From assembly GCA_002162925.1 (NCBI GenBank), contig MABC01000008.1, positions 1 through 45,694 on the forward strand: a DNA stretch of 45,694 nucleotides, read 5' to 3'. The notes below the pieces were generated by a model that was given only the letters and a program-made list of their open reading frames with translations, was not told the origin of the DNA and did no database searches. Both the position numbers and the translations under genes were made by a program. Source of the stretch: Thalassotalea sp. 42_200_T64 (GTDB lineage: Bacteria > Pseudomonadota > Gammaproteobacteria > Enterobacterales > Alteromonadaceae). Numbering within the stretch: position 1 is the first letter of the stretch; each line of letters opens with the position of its first letter. Below, in pieces: positions 35,118-43,907 of the stretch.

Positions 35118-36149
35118 TTACTTGTTAGTTTTTGACTGGTATTTAGAGGGGGTACAACCCTGCCACCGTATAAATGCTCGTGTGAATGACGCTACTTCAC
35201 TAAAACCACAACGCTCTGTAATATATTCAAGGTTTTTATCGGTATGATCTAAATAAAAAATAGCTTTGTTATGTCGAAATTCATCTTTAATAGCCATGTA
35301 ATTAGAATTTTCTGATTCCAGTTTTCGTTGCATGGTTCTTACCGACATGCCAAGTTGTGAAGCCAGTTCATTCTGGGTTGGAAACTGACTTTGTGGAGAT
35401 AAGGCAATAATTCCCTTAATTTGCTTGATGAGCCCTAATGAATTAAAGGCATAGTTAGTAATTGATAAAGGCACTTTTAAATGTAATTTAACTTCCTTGT
35501 ATTTACATAAAATGGGCTTTGTTAACCAGGCTTTATCAAAAACCAGTTCGTTATAGTCTTGATTGAACTTTACAGGGCAAGAATATAAAAACTGATAATC
35601 ACAAACATTAATTGGTGCATTGTCTACAAAAGAAGCATAAAGCAAAGGAACATCTTTTTTTAGTAACATACTTAATGTTTTATTTGCAATGCAAGTTAGC
35701 ATCGTAAGGGCAAATAAAGAAAGGGTTGGCTCTTTAGTTTTAAGAGCAAACTGCCAACGTACAATATTGTTCTCAATAATTAAATTTGTATTTATTGGGC
35801 TTTGACATACCCGATTAACATGAAAGATGGCTGTTAACGCCGATGACAAGGTCTTTTCTGAAGATGCCGATTTTATCATTAAGGAAATAACACCTTTAGG
35901 AAGTCTTTTTCCTTGAGTTCCTAATAATTCATCATGGGTATAGTCAAGAAGTACCGAATAAGACTTTACAATATAATGTAAAGCAATTACACCTTGAGGT
36001 TCATCAATACACTCTACAGATAAGCCTATAGCATTAGAAAAATCTTCTTTTGACATACCAACTGAATTAGCAGCTAAACAAAAATCTTGAACGAATTTAT
36101 TGGTAGCAAATAATTCATTGTTGGGTATTTCTTCATTGCGTACTGTCAT
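35118..36149 (-). CDS. AraC-family regulator of the acyl-CoA cluster
   Basis: The 343-residue protein has an N-terminal arabinose-binding-like (OruR/ArgR-type) ligand domain and a C-terminal double helix-turn-helix. The latter is visible as 'NELASQLGMSVRTMQRKLESE' (first HTH, here in two parts) and 'ITERCGFSEVASFTRAFIRWQGCTPSKYQ' (second HTH with the family signature). It is convergent with alkK and divergent from the MaoC-SDR-dehydrogenase operon across 230 bp, so it most likely activates that operon in response to a pathway intermediate (inference). Confidence 0.88.
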   Translation of the reverse strand: MTVRNEEIPNNELFATNKFVQDFCLAANSVGMSKEDFSNAIGLSVECIDEPQGVIALHYIVKSYSVLLDYTHDELLGTQGKRLPKGVISLMIKSASSEKTLSSALTAIFHVNRVCQSPINTNLIIENNIVRWQFALKTKEPTLSLFALTMLTCIANKTLSMLLKKDVPLLYASFVDNAPINVCDYQFLYSCPVKFNQDYNELVFDKAWLTKPILCKYKEVKLHLKVPLSITNYAFNSLGLIKQIKGIIALSPQSQFPTQNELASQLGMSVRTMQRKLESENSNYMAIKDEFRHNKAIFYLDHTDKNLEYITERCGFSEVASFTRAFIRWQGCTPSKYQSKTNK

Positions 36150-36379
36150 ATTAAATCGATAACTTTATTGAATTATATAAATAATATTAATCAATTAAAT
36201 CACATAACACCAAGATTTTAAAATAATAAATATATTTTGTTTTTATACGTCAATTGATTTAAAAATTGGCGCTAATCATCCTACAGACCCGCAGTGAAAT
36301 CTTGCTATTTTAGTTACCGATACTTCTATAAGGAATGTATTGATATAAAATTTTAACTGATTAATAGATGGAAATTATT

Positions 36380-36820
36380 ATGTTGGATACAAATGACATA
36401 GGCAAGGTGTTTGACCCTATTACTGCATCAGTAGAAAAGGGACAGCTTAATCGTTTTGCAAAAGCAATTGGTGAAAATAGTTTAATTTATATAGATGATG
36501 CTACTGCTAAAAACTCAGGGTATGACGATTTACCTATACCGCCAACCTTTTTATTTTGTTTGAAAATGGATGTACCAGAGCCCTTTGGGAATTATGAAAA
36601 ATTAGGTATTTCTTTGAAAAAATTGTTACATGCAAATCAAAGTTTTGAGTATTTTAATGCTGCTGTTGTTGGCGATGTACTTACTTTTAACTCTGTTGTT
36701 GAAGATATTTATGCAAAGAAAGGTGGAGCACTGGAGTTTTTAATTGAAAATACCAAAGTTGTTAATCAAAGAGATGAGCATATTGCCGACTTAGTAACAA
36801 CATTAGTCATTAGAAACTAA
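36380..36820 (+). CDS. MaoC N-terminal-type (FAS1-like) dehydratase subunit
   Basis: The protein has about 146 residues and matches the MaoC_dehydrat_N hot-dog domain: 'GKVFDPITASVEKGQLNRFAKAIGE', 'LPIPPTFLFCLKM' and 'LLHANQSFEYFNAAVVGDVLTFNSVV'. It lacks the catalytic Asp/His pair of active hydratases and normally pairs with a MaoC subunit, encoded by the next gene. I choose the ATG with a GGAA ribosome site 8 bases upstream. A start at 36368 is also possible. Confidence 0.85.
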   Translation: MLDTNDIGKVFDPITASVEKGQLNRFAKAIGENSLIYIDDATAKNSGYDDLPIPPTFLFCLKMDVPEPFGNYEKLGISLKKLLHANQSFEYFNAAVVGDVLTFNSVVEDIYAKKGGALEFLIENTKVVNQRDEHIADLVTTLVIRN

Positions 36821-36902
36821 ATTACTTTAATTTTTTAAGTGAATTGTTCTTATTTAATAAGTAAACAATAAATTCGAATAGTCGAATAGATAGGAAAGCA
36901 AA

Positions 36903-37340
36903 ATGGTTACTTTTGATGATATTAATGTTGGTGATTATTTACCTGTTTTAAGCACAGAGAAAATATCTCGAACTACGTTGGCATTATATGCAGGTGCCTC
37001 GGGGGATTATAACCCTATTCATATAGACATTGATTTTGCAAAAAGTGCTGGTATGGACGATGTTTTTGCTCATGGCATGTTATCGATGGCGTATTTAGGT
37101 CGGTTACTCACTAATTGGGTTGATCAACGAAGCATTAAAAAAGTAGATGTGCGATTTACCGCTATAACGCCGCTTTTTTCACAAATTATATGCACAGGTG
37201 TTGTACAAAAAAAGCAGATTGTAGACGAGCAAAAAATAATTGAAGTTTTAGTGGAAGCTAAAGACTCCAACTCTGGAGAGGTTAAAATTTCAGGCACAGC
37301 GACCATCAATTTAACTGAAAATAGAAGTAGCTTGGCTTAA
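36903..37340 (+). CDS. MaoC-type enoyl-CoA hydratase subunit
   Basis: The 145-residue single hot-dog domain carries the (R)-hydratase motif: the catalytic Asp and His are in 'YAGASGDYNPIHIDIDFAKSAG', followed by 'FAHGMLSMAYLGRLLTNW'. With the preceding subunit it should form a heteromeric hydratase, as in ChsH1-ChsH2 of steroid side-chain degradation, acting on bulky or branched enoyl-CoA. A ribosome site (AGGAAAG) precedes the ATG. Confidence 0.9.
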   Translation: MVTFDDINVGDYLPVLSTEKISRTTLALYAGASGDYNPIHIDIDFAKSAGMDDVFAHGMLSMAYLGRLLTNWVDQRSIKKVDVRFTAITPLFSQIICTGVVQKKQIVDEQKIIEVLVEAKDSNSGEVKISGTATINLTENRSSLA

Positions 37341-37404
37341 TTGTATTACTTAGATACCACGCTTAGTTACAACGATCATAAATAAGGCTAAAAAGAGATA
37401 TATT

Positions 37405-38232
37405 ATGAATAAACCGCTAGCAGGAAAAACAGCACTAATTACCGGTTCAGGTAGAGGTATAGGGAAAGCATTAGCACTGAAACTTTCAAAAGAAGGCGCT
37501 AATATCGTTCTAAACGATCTTGATGAAGCTCCAGCAAAAGAAACCGTTGCTGAAATTGAAGCACAGGGCGGCAAAGCGATTGCTGTCATTGGTAGTGTTA
37601 CTCAGGACGGTTTTGCAAATAAATTTATTCATGAAGCCATCACAGCTTTTGGCACGCCAGATATTCTAATCAATAATGCTGGTTACACATGGGATTCTAT
37701 GATTCATAAAGCATCGGATAAACAGTTTGACGCTATGTATGAAATTCACCTTAAAGCGCCATTTCGGCTAAATAGAGCATTCTCTCAAGCGGTAATTCCT
37801 GTTGCAAAATCAGAAGCTGAAAATGGCAAAGAAGTATTCAGAAAAATCATTAATATTTCATCTATTGCTGGTGAATACGGGAATATTGGTCAAGTTAACT
37901 ATTCTTCTATGAAAGCAGCACTGTCGGGAATGACAAAAACACTATCTAAAGAACTTGGCCGTCACAAAATCAATGTAAATGGCGTAGCGTTTGGTGTTAT
38001 TGAAACGCGGTTAACAGAAGCAACCAATGAGAAGAAAACTATTGTTGTTGATGGTAATGAAGTTGCTGTTGGCATCCCAGAAAAAGTAAGTGAAGGCTTT
38101 GCCCGTATGATCCCGCTTGGTCGTAGTGGAACAGCAGCAGAAGCAGCGGATGGTGTTTATTTGTTTTGTACACCAGAATCTAATTACATCAGTGGCCAAA
38201 TGACGGTTGTTGGTGGTGGTTTAAGAATGTAG
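37405..38232 (+). CDS. SDR-family 3-hydroxyacyl-CoA dehydrogenase-like oxidoreductase
   Basis: The 275-residue short-chain dehydrogenase has the NAD(P) motif TGSGRGIG (13-20), NNAG (90-93) and the catalytic triad S153, Y166 and K170 (NYSSMK). An Asp-rich loop after beta-2 ('VLNDLDE') favours NAD. Its position after a MaoC pair and before an acyl-CoA dehydrogenase suggests the 3-hydroxyacyl-CoA step, as in 17-beta-HSD4-type enzymes. It ends 10 bp before the next gene. Confidence 0.87.
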   Translation: MNKPLAGKTALITGSGRGIGKALALKLSKEGANIVLNDLDEAPAKETVAEIEAQGGKAIAVIGSVTQDGFANKFIHEAITAFGTPDILINNAGYTWDSMIHKASDKQFDAMYEIHLKAPFRLNRAFSQAVIPVAKSEAENGKEVFRKIINISSIAGEYGNIGQVNYSSMKAALSGMTKTLSKELGRHKINVNGVAFGVIETRLTEATNEKKTIVVDGNEVAVGIPEKVSEGFARMIPLGRSGTAAEAADGVYLFCTPESNYISGQMTVVGGGLRM

Positions 38233-38242
38233 GAGAAAAGAC

Positions 38243-39403
38243 ATGTTACCTTTTTATTGTAGTTGGATTGATGAAGATTTACGTATTTTTTCTGAATCAA
38301 TTAATAAGTTTATAGACAAAGAAATTGAACCCTTTTATGAAAAATGGGAAGAAGATAAATGGATGCCAAGAGAAGTATGGAACAAGTTAGGTGAAGCCGG
38401 TCTACTTTGTGTAGATATACCAGAAGAGTATGGCGGTTTTGGTGTCGATTTTAAATTTGCCGCCTTAATCTATGACAATTTCTATCGTCGAGGTGTTGGT
38501 GCTATTGCAGGTGGTGGTATAGGTGTTCATGCCGGCATTGTTGCTCACTATATATTGAATATGGGCACAGAAGCGCAAAAGAAAGCTTATTTACCTAAAA
38601 TGGCAAGTGGTGAATGTGTTGGTGCCATTGGCATGACAGAGCCAGGCGCTGGTAGTGATTTAAAAGAGCTTAAAACCTCGGCCAAAAAAGTTGATGGTGG
38701 TTACATCATCAACGGTAGTAAAACCTTTATTTCTAACGGTCAACATTGCGATATTGTGGTGATGGCATGTAAAACAGACCCTAAAGCGGGTGCTAAAGGG
38801 GTTTCACTATTCATAGTCGAAACAAAAACTGACGGCTTTGTTAAAGGCAAAAAATTAAGCAAATTAGGCATTCATCAACAAGACACGTCTGAATTGTTTT
38901 TTAACGATATGTTTGTTCCAGACGATGCCTTATTAGGTGAGAAAAATTTAGGTTTTATCACCATGATGAAAGAGCTTCCTCGTGAAAGATTAGGGTTGGC
39001 CGTTGGCGCACAAGCTGCTTCTGAGGGCATGCTTGATATTACTTTAGACTATGTTAAAGAACGCAATGCTTTTGGCAAACGAGTGGCAGACTTCCAAAAT
39101 ACTCGCTTTAAACTAGCCGAGTTAGCAACACAAGTTCGTGTTCAAAAAGCGTTTATGGATCAATGTATAACCTTATTAGCTGAAGGTAAGCTGGATGCTG
39201 TTACCGCGTCTATGGCTAAACTACACTCCACTGAGCTGCAGGGTAAAGTTGCTGATGAGTGTTTACAATTCTTCGGTGGTTACGGTTACATGACTGAGTA
39301 CCGTATTGCGCGTGAGTTTGTTGATGCCAGAGTGCAGCGTATTTATGGTGGTACATCTGAAATAATGAAAGAAATAATTAGTCGTGAATTAATTAAAGAT
39401 TAA
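38243..39403 (+). CDS. Acyl-CoA dehydrogenase, long-chain type
   Basis: The 386-residue flavoprotein has 'GAIGMTEPGAGSDLKELKT', the flavin/substrate block 'YIINGSKTFISNGQ', the helix 'ERNAFGKRVADFQNTRFKLAEL' and the end block 'RIYGGTSEIMKEI'. The usual short-chain catalytic Glu in YEGTSE is Gly here. The catalytic base is probably the Glu in 'LPRERL', as in long-chain and isovaleryl-type enzymes. A strong ribosome site (AGGAGA) follows the SDR stop directly. A terminator follows it, so it ends the MaoC-SDR operon. Confidence 0.92.
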   Translation: MLPFYCSWIDEDLRIFSESINKFIDKEIEPFYEKWEEDKWMPREVWNKLGEAGLLCVDIPEEYGGFGVDFKFAALIYDNFYRRGVGAIAGGGIGVHAGIVAHYILNMGTEAQKKAYLPKMASGECVGAIGMTEPGAGSDLKELKTSAKKVDGGYIINGSKTFISNGQHCDIVVMACKTDPKAGAKGVSLFIVETKTDGFVKGKKLSKLGIHQQDTSELFFNDMFVPDDALLGEKNLGFITMMKELPRERLGLAVGAQAASEGMLDITLDYVKERNAFGKRVADFQNTRFKLAELATQVRVQKAFMDQCITLLAEGKLDAVTASMAKLHSTELQGKVADECLQFFGGYGYMTEYRIAREFVDARVQRIYGGTSEIMKEIISRELIKD

Positions 39404-39424
39404 TCGTCTAAATTTCATTGGTAA

Positions 39425-39470
39425 TAATGGCCATGTTTTTCTGAATTAAAAATAAAACATGGTCTTTTTA
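39425..39470 (+). terminator. Terminator after the first acyl-CoA dehydrogenase gene
   Basis: GGCCATGTTTT (39429-39439) pairs with AAAACATGGTC (39454-39464, one G-U pair) and is followed by TTTTTA. The racemase-like gene downstream therefore needs its own promoter within 39470-39523. Confidence 0.85.
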
Positions 39471-39523
39471 GATACACATTTTAAGGCACCCTTCAATACA
39501 TTTTTCAATATAAAAGGTTACTC

Positions 39524-40708
39524 ATGTCAGCATTATCAAACTTAAAAATACTAGATTTTTCAACCTTACTTCCTGGCCCTTTTGGCACATTAATTCTAGC
39601 TGACTTAGGTGCACAAATTTTACGTGTAGAGGCACCTGATAGACTTGATTTAACAAGAGAATTAGGTGAAAAAGATGGTAATGCATCTTACGTTCATCGT
39701 TACTTGAACCGTTCTAAAAAATCTATAGCACTTGATTTGAAAAATTCAGAGGCTATAACGGTTGTTAAAAAACTTATCGCAGAGTATGACGTTGTTATTG
39801 AACAATTTCGTCCCGGTGTTATGGCAAAGCTAGGTTTAAGCTATGACGCTTTAAAAGAAATCAACCCAAAACTGGTTTATTGCTCGTTAACTGGGTATGG
39901 CCAGACAGGCGCATACAAAGATAGAGCAGGGCATGACAATAATTATCTTGCTCTTTCAGGTATACAAGATTATAGCCGAAGAAAAAACCAAGCTCCTGTA
40001 CCTGCAGGTATTCAAATTGCTGATGTCGCTGGTGGCTCTATGCACTTAGTTGCAGGTCTTCTTGCAGCAGTTATTCAGCGTCTAGAAACGGGTGTCGGAC
40101 AATATATCGATATTAGTATCACCGATGCAGCATTCACCTTAAATGCTATGTCTGCTGCAAGTTATCTAGGCTCTAATAAAGAAACAGGCGCCGAGGAAGA
40201 GTTATTAAATGGTCAGCAGTTTTATGATTACTATGAAACTTCAGACTCGCGTTATTTTTCTATTGGCGGTTTAGAGCCAAAATTTAGATTAGGGCTGTGT
40301 GAAGCACTTGAAATACCGCATTTAACTGGCATGGCAATGTCTCAAGAAATAGCGGAACAACAAGCTTTTAAAGAAGAACTGAAAAATATTATCAAAAGGA
40401 AAAGCTTTGGTTATTGGCAAGTTTTCTTCCAAAAACTAGATTTATGTGTAGAGCCAGTGTTAACGCTTGCTGAAGCATGTAGCCATCAACAAATACAAGA
40501 TAGAAATATGGTTGTAAACGTTGGTGGAATCCCTCAAGTCGCTAGTGCCATTAATATGTCTGAAAGTAAAGCAAGCTACTTATTTAAAGGTTGCGATATT
40601 GGTGCAAATAATGACATTTTAATGAATGAATTTTCATTTAGCCAAGAAGAATTTAACCAACTTAATATAAAAGGTGTTTTTGGCACCAAAAAACAGGAAA
40701 AATTATGA
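39524..40708 (+). CDS. Alpha-methylacyl-CoA racemase-like (CaiB/BaiF family)
   Basis: The 394-residue family III CoA-transferase-fold protein resembles AMACR more than transferases. The racemase residues are all present with correct spacing: H137 (AGHDNNYLALSG), D167 (QIADVAGG) and E251 (GGLEPKF), compared with H126/D156/E241 of the mycobacterial racemase. It would interconvert 2R- and 2S-methylacyl-CoA, needed before S-specific dehydrogenation of 2-methyl-branched chains. It overlaps the thiolase gene by 4 bp. Confidence 0.85.
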   Translation: MSALSNLKILDFSTLLPGPFGTLILADLGAQILRVEAPDRLDLTRELGEKDGNASYVHRYLNRSKKSIALDLKNSEAITVVKKLIAEYDVVIEQFRPGVMAKLGLSYDALKEINPKLVYCSLTGYGQTGAYKDRAGHDNNYLALSGIQDYSRRKNQAPVPAGIQIADVAGGSMHLVAGLLAAVIQRLETGVGQYIDISITDAAFTLNAMSAASYLGSNKETGAEEELLNGQQFYDYYETSDSRYFSIGGLEPKFRLGLCEALEIPHLTGMAMSQEIAEQQAFKEELKNIIKRKSFGYWQVFFQKLDLCVEPVLTLAEACSHQQIQDRNMVVNVGGIPQVASAINMSESKASYLFKGCDIGANNDILMNEFSFSQEEFNQLNIKGVFGTKKQEKL

Positions 40709-41874
40709 GTAATGTAATTGTCGCAGGCGTAGGTATGACCAAATTTTGTAAGCCCGGTCAACAAGAGCCTTATCGAGTAATGGCAGCTAAAGCTATTAAT
40801 GAAGCCTTAGTTGATGCTGGCATTCAAGCCAAGCAAATACAGCAAGCATATGGCGCTTATATTTATGGTGACAGTACCTGTGCTCAACATGCCTTTTATG
40901 ATGTTATTCAAAGCGGTATTCCCATTGTTAATGTCAATAATAATTGCTCTAGTGGTTCAACCGCTCTGTTTTTAGCGCGACAAGCCGTATTGTCAGGTGA
41001 AGTTGATTGTGCACTAGCCTTTGGTTTTGAAGAAATGCAACGTGGTGCATTAGCTTCACATTGGAGCGATAGAGAAAGCCCATTTGATCGTACTGAGCCT
41101 GTATTAGATCGCTTTAATGCCCCTCAAGGACCACTAGCACTAAAAGCGTTTGGCGCTGCAGGTCGCCATTATATGGATAAATATAATGTTGAAGCAGATA
41201 TTTTCGCTAAAGTGTCAGCAAAATCACGTAGCCATGCAGTTAAAAACCCTTATTCAATGTTCACTACACCCTTAACATTTGAAGAAGTGTTGCAAGATAA
41301 AGTTATTTACGATGGTTACATGACTAGAACTATGGCCTGTCCTCCAACGTGTGGCGCAGCAGCAACGATTGTTTGTAGTGAAGCCTTTGCCAAAAAACAC
41401 GGCATTACCAATGGCATTAAAATATTAGCGCAAGCGATGGCAACCGATACTGAAAAATCTTGGCAAGACCCTATTTATGCCGCAGGTAAAGCCATGACCG
41501 AAATTGCTGCTCAGCAAGTCTATAACAGCTCAGGTATCAACCCTGAAGATATCGATGTTATTGAACTTCATGATTGTTTTACTACCAATGAAGTTATCAG
41601 TTATGAAGGCTTAGGTTTATGTCCAGAAGGCGGCGCAGCTGAATTTATCGCCAATGGTGATAATACTTATGGCGGCAAATTTGTTATTGGCCCATCGGGC
41701 GGTTTAATGTCTAAAGGTCATCCTATTGGTGCCACAGGTTTAGCACAATGTACTGAATTAACATGGCATTTAAGAGGCCAAGCAGGTGATCGTCAGGTAG
41801 CAGGCGCAAAACTTGCTCTGCAACATAACGTCGGTTTAGGTGGCGCAGTTGTAGTTACCTTATATGGTAAGTAA
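40705..41874 (+). CDS. SCP-x-type thiolase (lipid-transfer thiolase)
   Basis: The 389-residue thiolase-fold protein has nucleophile C81 (VNVNNNCSSGSTALFLARQ), 'ELHDCFTTNE' and 'GGLMSKGHPIGATGLAQCTEL' with the GHP active-site His. These are signature blocks of the SCP-x thiolase, which cleaves 3-keto 2-methyl-branched acyl-CoA in animals and actinobacteria. The SCP2 domain is not fused. Translation is coupled to the racemase gene, and together they point to methyl-branched substrates. Confidence 0.9.
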   Translation: MSNVIVAGVGMTKFCKPGQQEPYRVMAAKAINEALVDAGIQAKQIQQAYGAYIYGDSTCAQHAFYDVIQSGIPIVNVNNNCSSGSTALFLARQAVLSGEVDCALAFGFEEMQRGALASHWSDRESPFDRTEPVLDRFNAPQGPLALKAFGAAGRHYMDKYNVEADIFAKVSAKSRSHAVKNPYSMFTTPLTFEEVLQDKVIYDGYMTRTMACPPTCGAAATIVCSEAFAKKHGITNGIKILAQAMATDTEKSWQDPIYAAGKAMTEIAAQQVYNSSGINPEDIDVIELHDCFTTNEVISYEGLGLCPEGGAAEFIANGDNTYGGKFVIGPSGGLMSKGHPIGATGLAQCTELTWHLRGQAGDRQVAGAKLALQHNVGLGGAVVVTLYGK

Positions 41875-42021
41875 TGCAAACAGTAAATTACTGCTAGTAA
41901 AACACTGTAAGTAAAAATTTCACCATTACGTTTTTGTTATAATAAATAAATGCGAGCATTTATGGGAGATTTTATTTATTAGTAACTTTATAGTGCCGCA
42001 TTTATTTAATTAGGAGTTTGT

Positions 42022-43194
42022 ATGTCTTTAGATTTTGATAGTGCCCGTTTAACTAACCCTTTTTTAACACCTGAACATGAAGAGTGGCGTATGCAATTAA
42101 GGCGCTTTATTGATAAAGAAATAATGCCCTATGCAGAAGCGTGGGATGAAGCAGGAAAAATACCTGATTCACTTTGGCCCAAAGCAGCAGAGGTAGGCAT
42201 TTTTGCTGTTGGCTATCCAGAAGCTTATGGTGGTTTATCAGAAGGATTAGATATTTGGTATGGACATATTGTGCAAGAAGAATTAGCACGAGTGGGTGCA
42301 GGTGGTGTTACCGCAGCACTCTCTGTTCATGGTATCTCTTTACCGAGCGTATTAAAGTTTGCGAATGAAGACATAAGACAAGAAGTTGGCCCAGCAGTGT
42401 TAAAAGGTGAGAAACGAATTTCACTTGCTGTTACAGAGCCAGGCGCTGGTTCAGATGTAGCGCAATTAACAACGACAGCAACCAGTGATGGCGATTATTA
42501 TATTGTTAATGGCTCTAAAACCTATATTACAGGTGGCATGTATTCTAGTTGGTTTTCTACCGCAGTACGAACGGGTGATAAAGGCGCTCGTGGTGTATCA
42601 GTTTTACTTATTCCTGCAGATTTACCCGGTGTTAGCAGAACCCAGCTAGATAAAAAACAAGGTTGGTGGGCATCAGACACCGCGACTATTTATTTTGATA
42701 ATGTACGCGTACCCAAATCAAACCTTTTAGGTGAAGAAAACAAAGGTTTTAAAGTTATCATGAATAACTTTAATTTAGAGCGTTTAGGCTTGATCGTAAA
42801 CATGGAAGCCTATTCACGTGTATGTTTATCTGAGGCTGTTGAATGGGCTCAACAGCGAAGAACCTTTGGTAAAGCATTAAGTGAGCACCAAGTTATTCGT
42901 CATAAAATAGCAGACATGAAACAGCGTATAAATGCCACCCAAGCCTACCTACAAACCTGTACCTATCAATTAGAGCAAGGTAAGCCTAATGTTGGTGACA
43001 TTGCCATGTTAAAGGTTCAAGCTAGCCAAACGATGGAATTTTGCGCGCGAGAAGCTATGCAGATTTTAGGTGGTATTGGCTATATTCGTGGCTCTAAAAT
43101 TGAGCGTCTATACCGTGAAGTTAGGGTTAATGCTATTGGCGGTGGCTCTGAAGAAATCATGCGTGATTTAGCCTGTAAACAGTACGAGGTTTAA
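42022..43194 (+). CDS. Acyl-CoA dehydrogenase (second)
   Basis: The 390-residue flavoprotein has 'LAVTEPGAGSDVAQLTTTA', 'YYIVNGSKTYITGG', 'QRRTFGKALSEHQVIRHKIADM' and the end block 'AIGGGSEEIMRDL'. The probable catalytic Glu is in 'FNLERLGL', as in isovaleryl- and citronellyl-type enzymes, because the YEGT position is Gly. The 147-bp gap upstream holds a TATAAT-like box and an AGGAG ribosome site, so a new promoter may start here. Confidence 0.9.
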   Translation: MSLDFDSARLTNPFLTPEHEEWRMQLRRFIDKEIMPYAEAWDEAGKIPDSLWPKAAEVGIFAVGYPEAYGGLSEGLDIWYGHIVQEELARVGAGGVTAALSVHGISLPSVLKFANEDIRQEVGPAVLKGEKRISLAVTEPGAGSDVAQLTTTATSDGDYYIVNGSKTYITGGMYSSWFSTAVRTGDKGARGVSVLLIPADLPGVSRTQLDKKQGWWASDTATIYFDNVRVPKSNLLGEENKGFKVIMNNFNLERLGLIVNMEAYSRVCLSEAVEWAQQRRTFGKALSEHQVIRHKIADMKQRINATQAYLQTCTYQLEQGKPNVGDIAMLKVQASQTMEFCAREAMQILGGIGYIRGSKIERLYREVRVNAIGGGSEEIMRDLACKQYEV

Positions 43195-43202
43195 AATAAG
43201 TA

Positions 43203-43907
43203 ATGAATACTAATATCAATACTGAAACTAATAAAAGCACTAAAACTAACAATAAAATGAAATTGTGGCATTGCCATAATGCGCGTTCATTAAGACCGCT
43301 TTGGGCATTAGAAGAAATGGGTTTTGATTATGATGTTGAAGTATTACCTTTTCCGCCCCGAGTGCTTAAAAAAGATTATTTAGCGGTTAATTCATTAGGC
43401 ACTATTCCTTATTTTGTTGATGGTGATTGCCATTTAACTGAATCATCGGCTATTGGCTTGTATTTAGTTGAGCGTTATCAGCGTTATGATTTTGGACTTG
43501 AACCCTCACACCCTGAATATGCTGATTACTTAAACTGGCAATTTCATAGTGATGCTACCTTAACTTTTCCACAAGCGGTTGCTTTAAGATATGGCGTATT
43601 TGAAAAACCAGAACGCCGTTCAAAGCAAGTAGCCGAAGATTACCAAAAGTGGTTCATTGCCCGTTTAAATCGTTTAAATGAACACATGAAAGACAGAGAG
43701 TTTTTATGTGGTAATAAATTCACCGTTGCAGATATTACTATTACTTATGCTTTATATTTAGGTGAATTAATCGGCTTTGATAAAGATTATCAACCACATA
43801 TAAATGACTACCTAAAACGTATGAAAGCACGACCTGCTTTTCAAAAGGTGGTTGTTATTGGTGAACAAGACAGTAATTTCAAAAAAGTTAAGGGTTTTAA
43901 CCGATGA
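43203..43907 (+). CDS. Glutathione S-transferase-like protein
   Basis: The 234-residue cytosolic GST has an N-terminal thioredoxin-like domain ('LWHCHNARSLRPLWALEEMGFDY', 'NSLGTIPYF' with the cis-Pro, 'LTESSAIGLYL') and an all-helical C-terminal domain ('FTVADITITYALYL'). The fold proper starts at Met19. The first 18 residues are an Asn/Thr/Lys-rich tail not seen in typical GSTs. The gene sits between two acyl-CoA dehydrogenase genes (8-bp gap, 4-bp overlap). Removal of reactive enals or a glutathione-dependent isomerisation are possible roles (inference). Confidence 0.88.
   Translation: MNTNINTETNKSTKTNNKMKLWHCHNARSLRPLWALEEMGFDYDVEVLPFPPRVLKKDYLAVNSLGTIPYFVDGDCHLTESSAIGLYLVERYQRYDFGLEPSHPEYADYLNWQFHSDATLTFPQAVALRYGVFEKPERRSKQVAEDYQKWFIARLNRLNEHMKDREFLCGNKFTVADITITYALYLGELIGFDKDYQPHINDYLKRMKARPAFQKVVVIGEQDSNFKKVKGFNR

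Noticed and set aside
39524..40708. Plain CoA-transferase (carnitine or formyl-CoA type) for the CaiB-family protein
   Set aside because: His137, Asp167 and Glu251 match the racemase residues and spacing. The His is not expected in formyl-CoA transferases.
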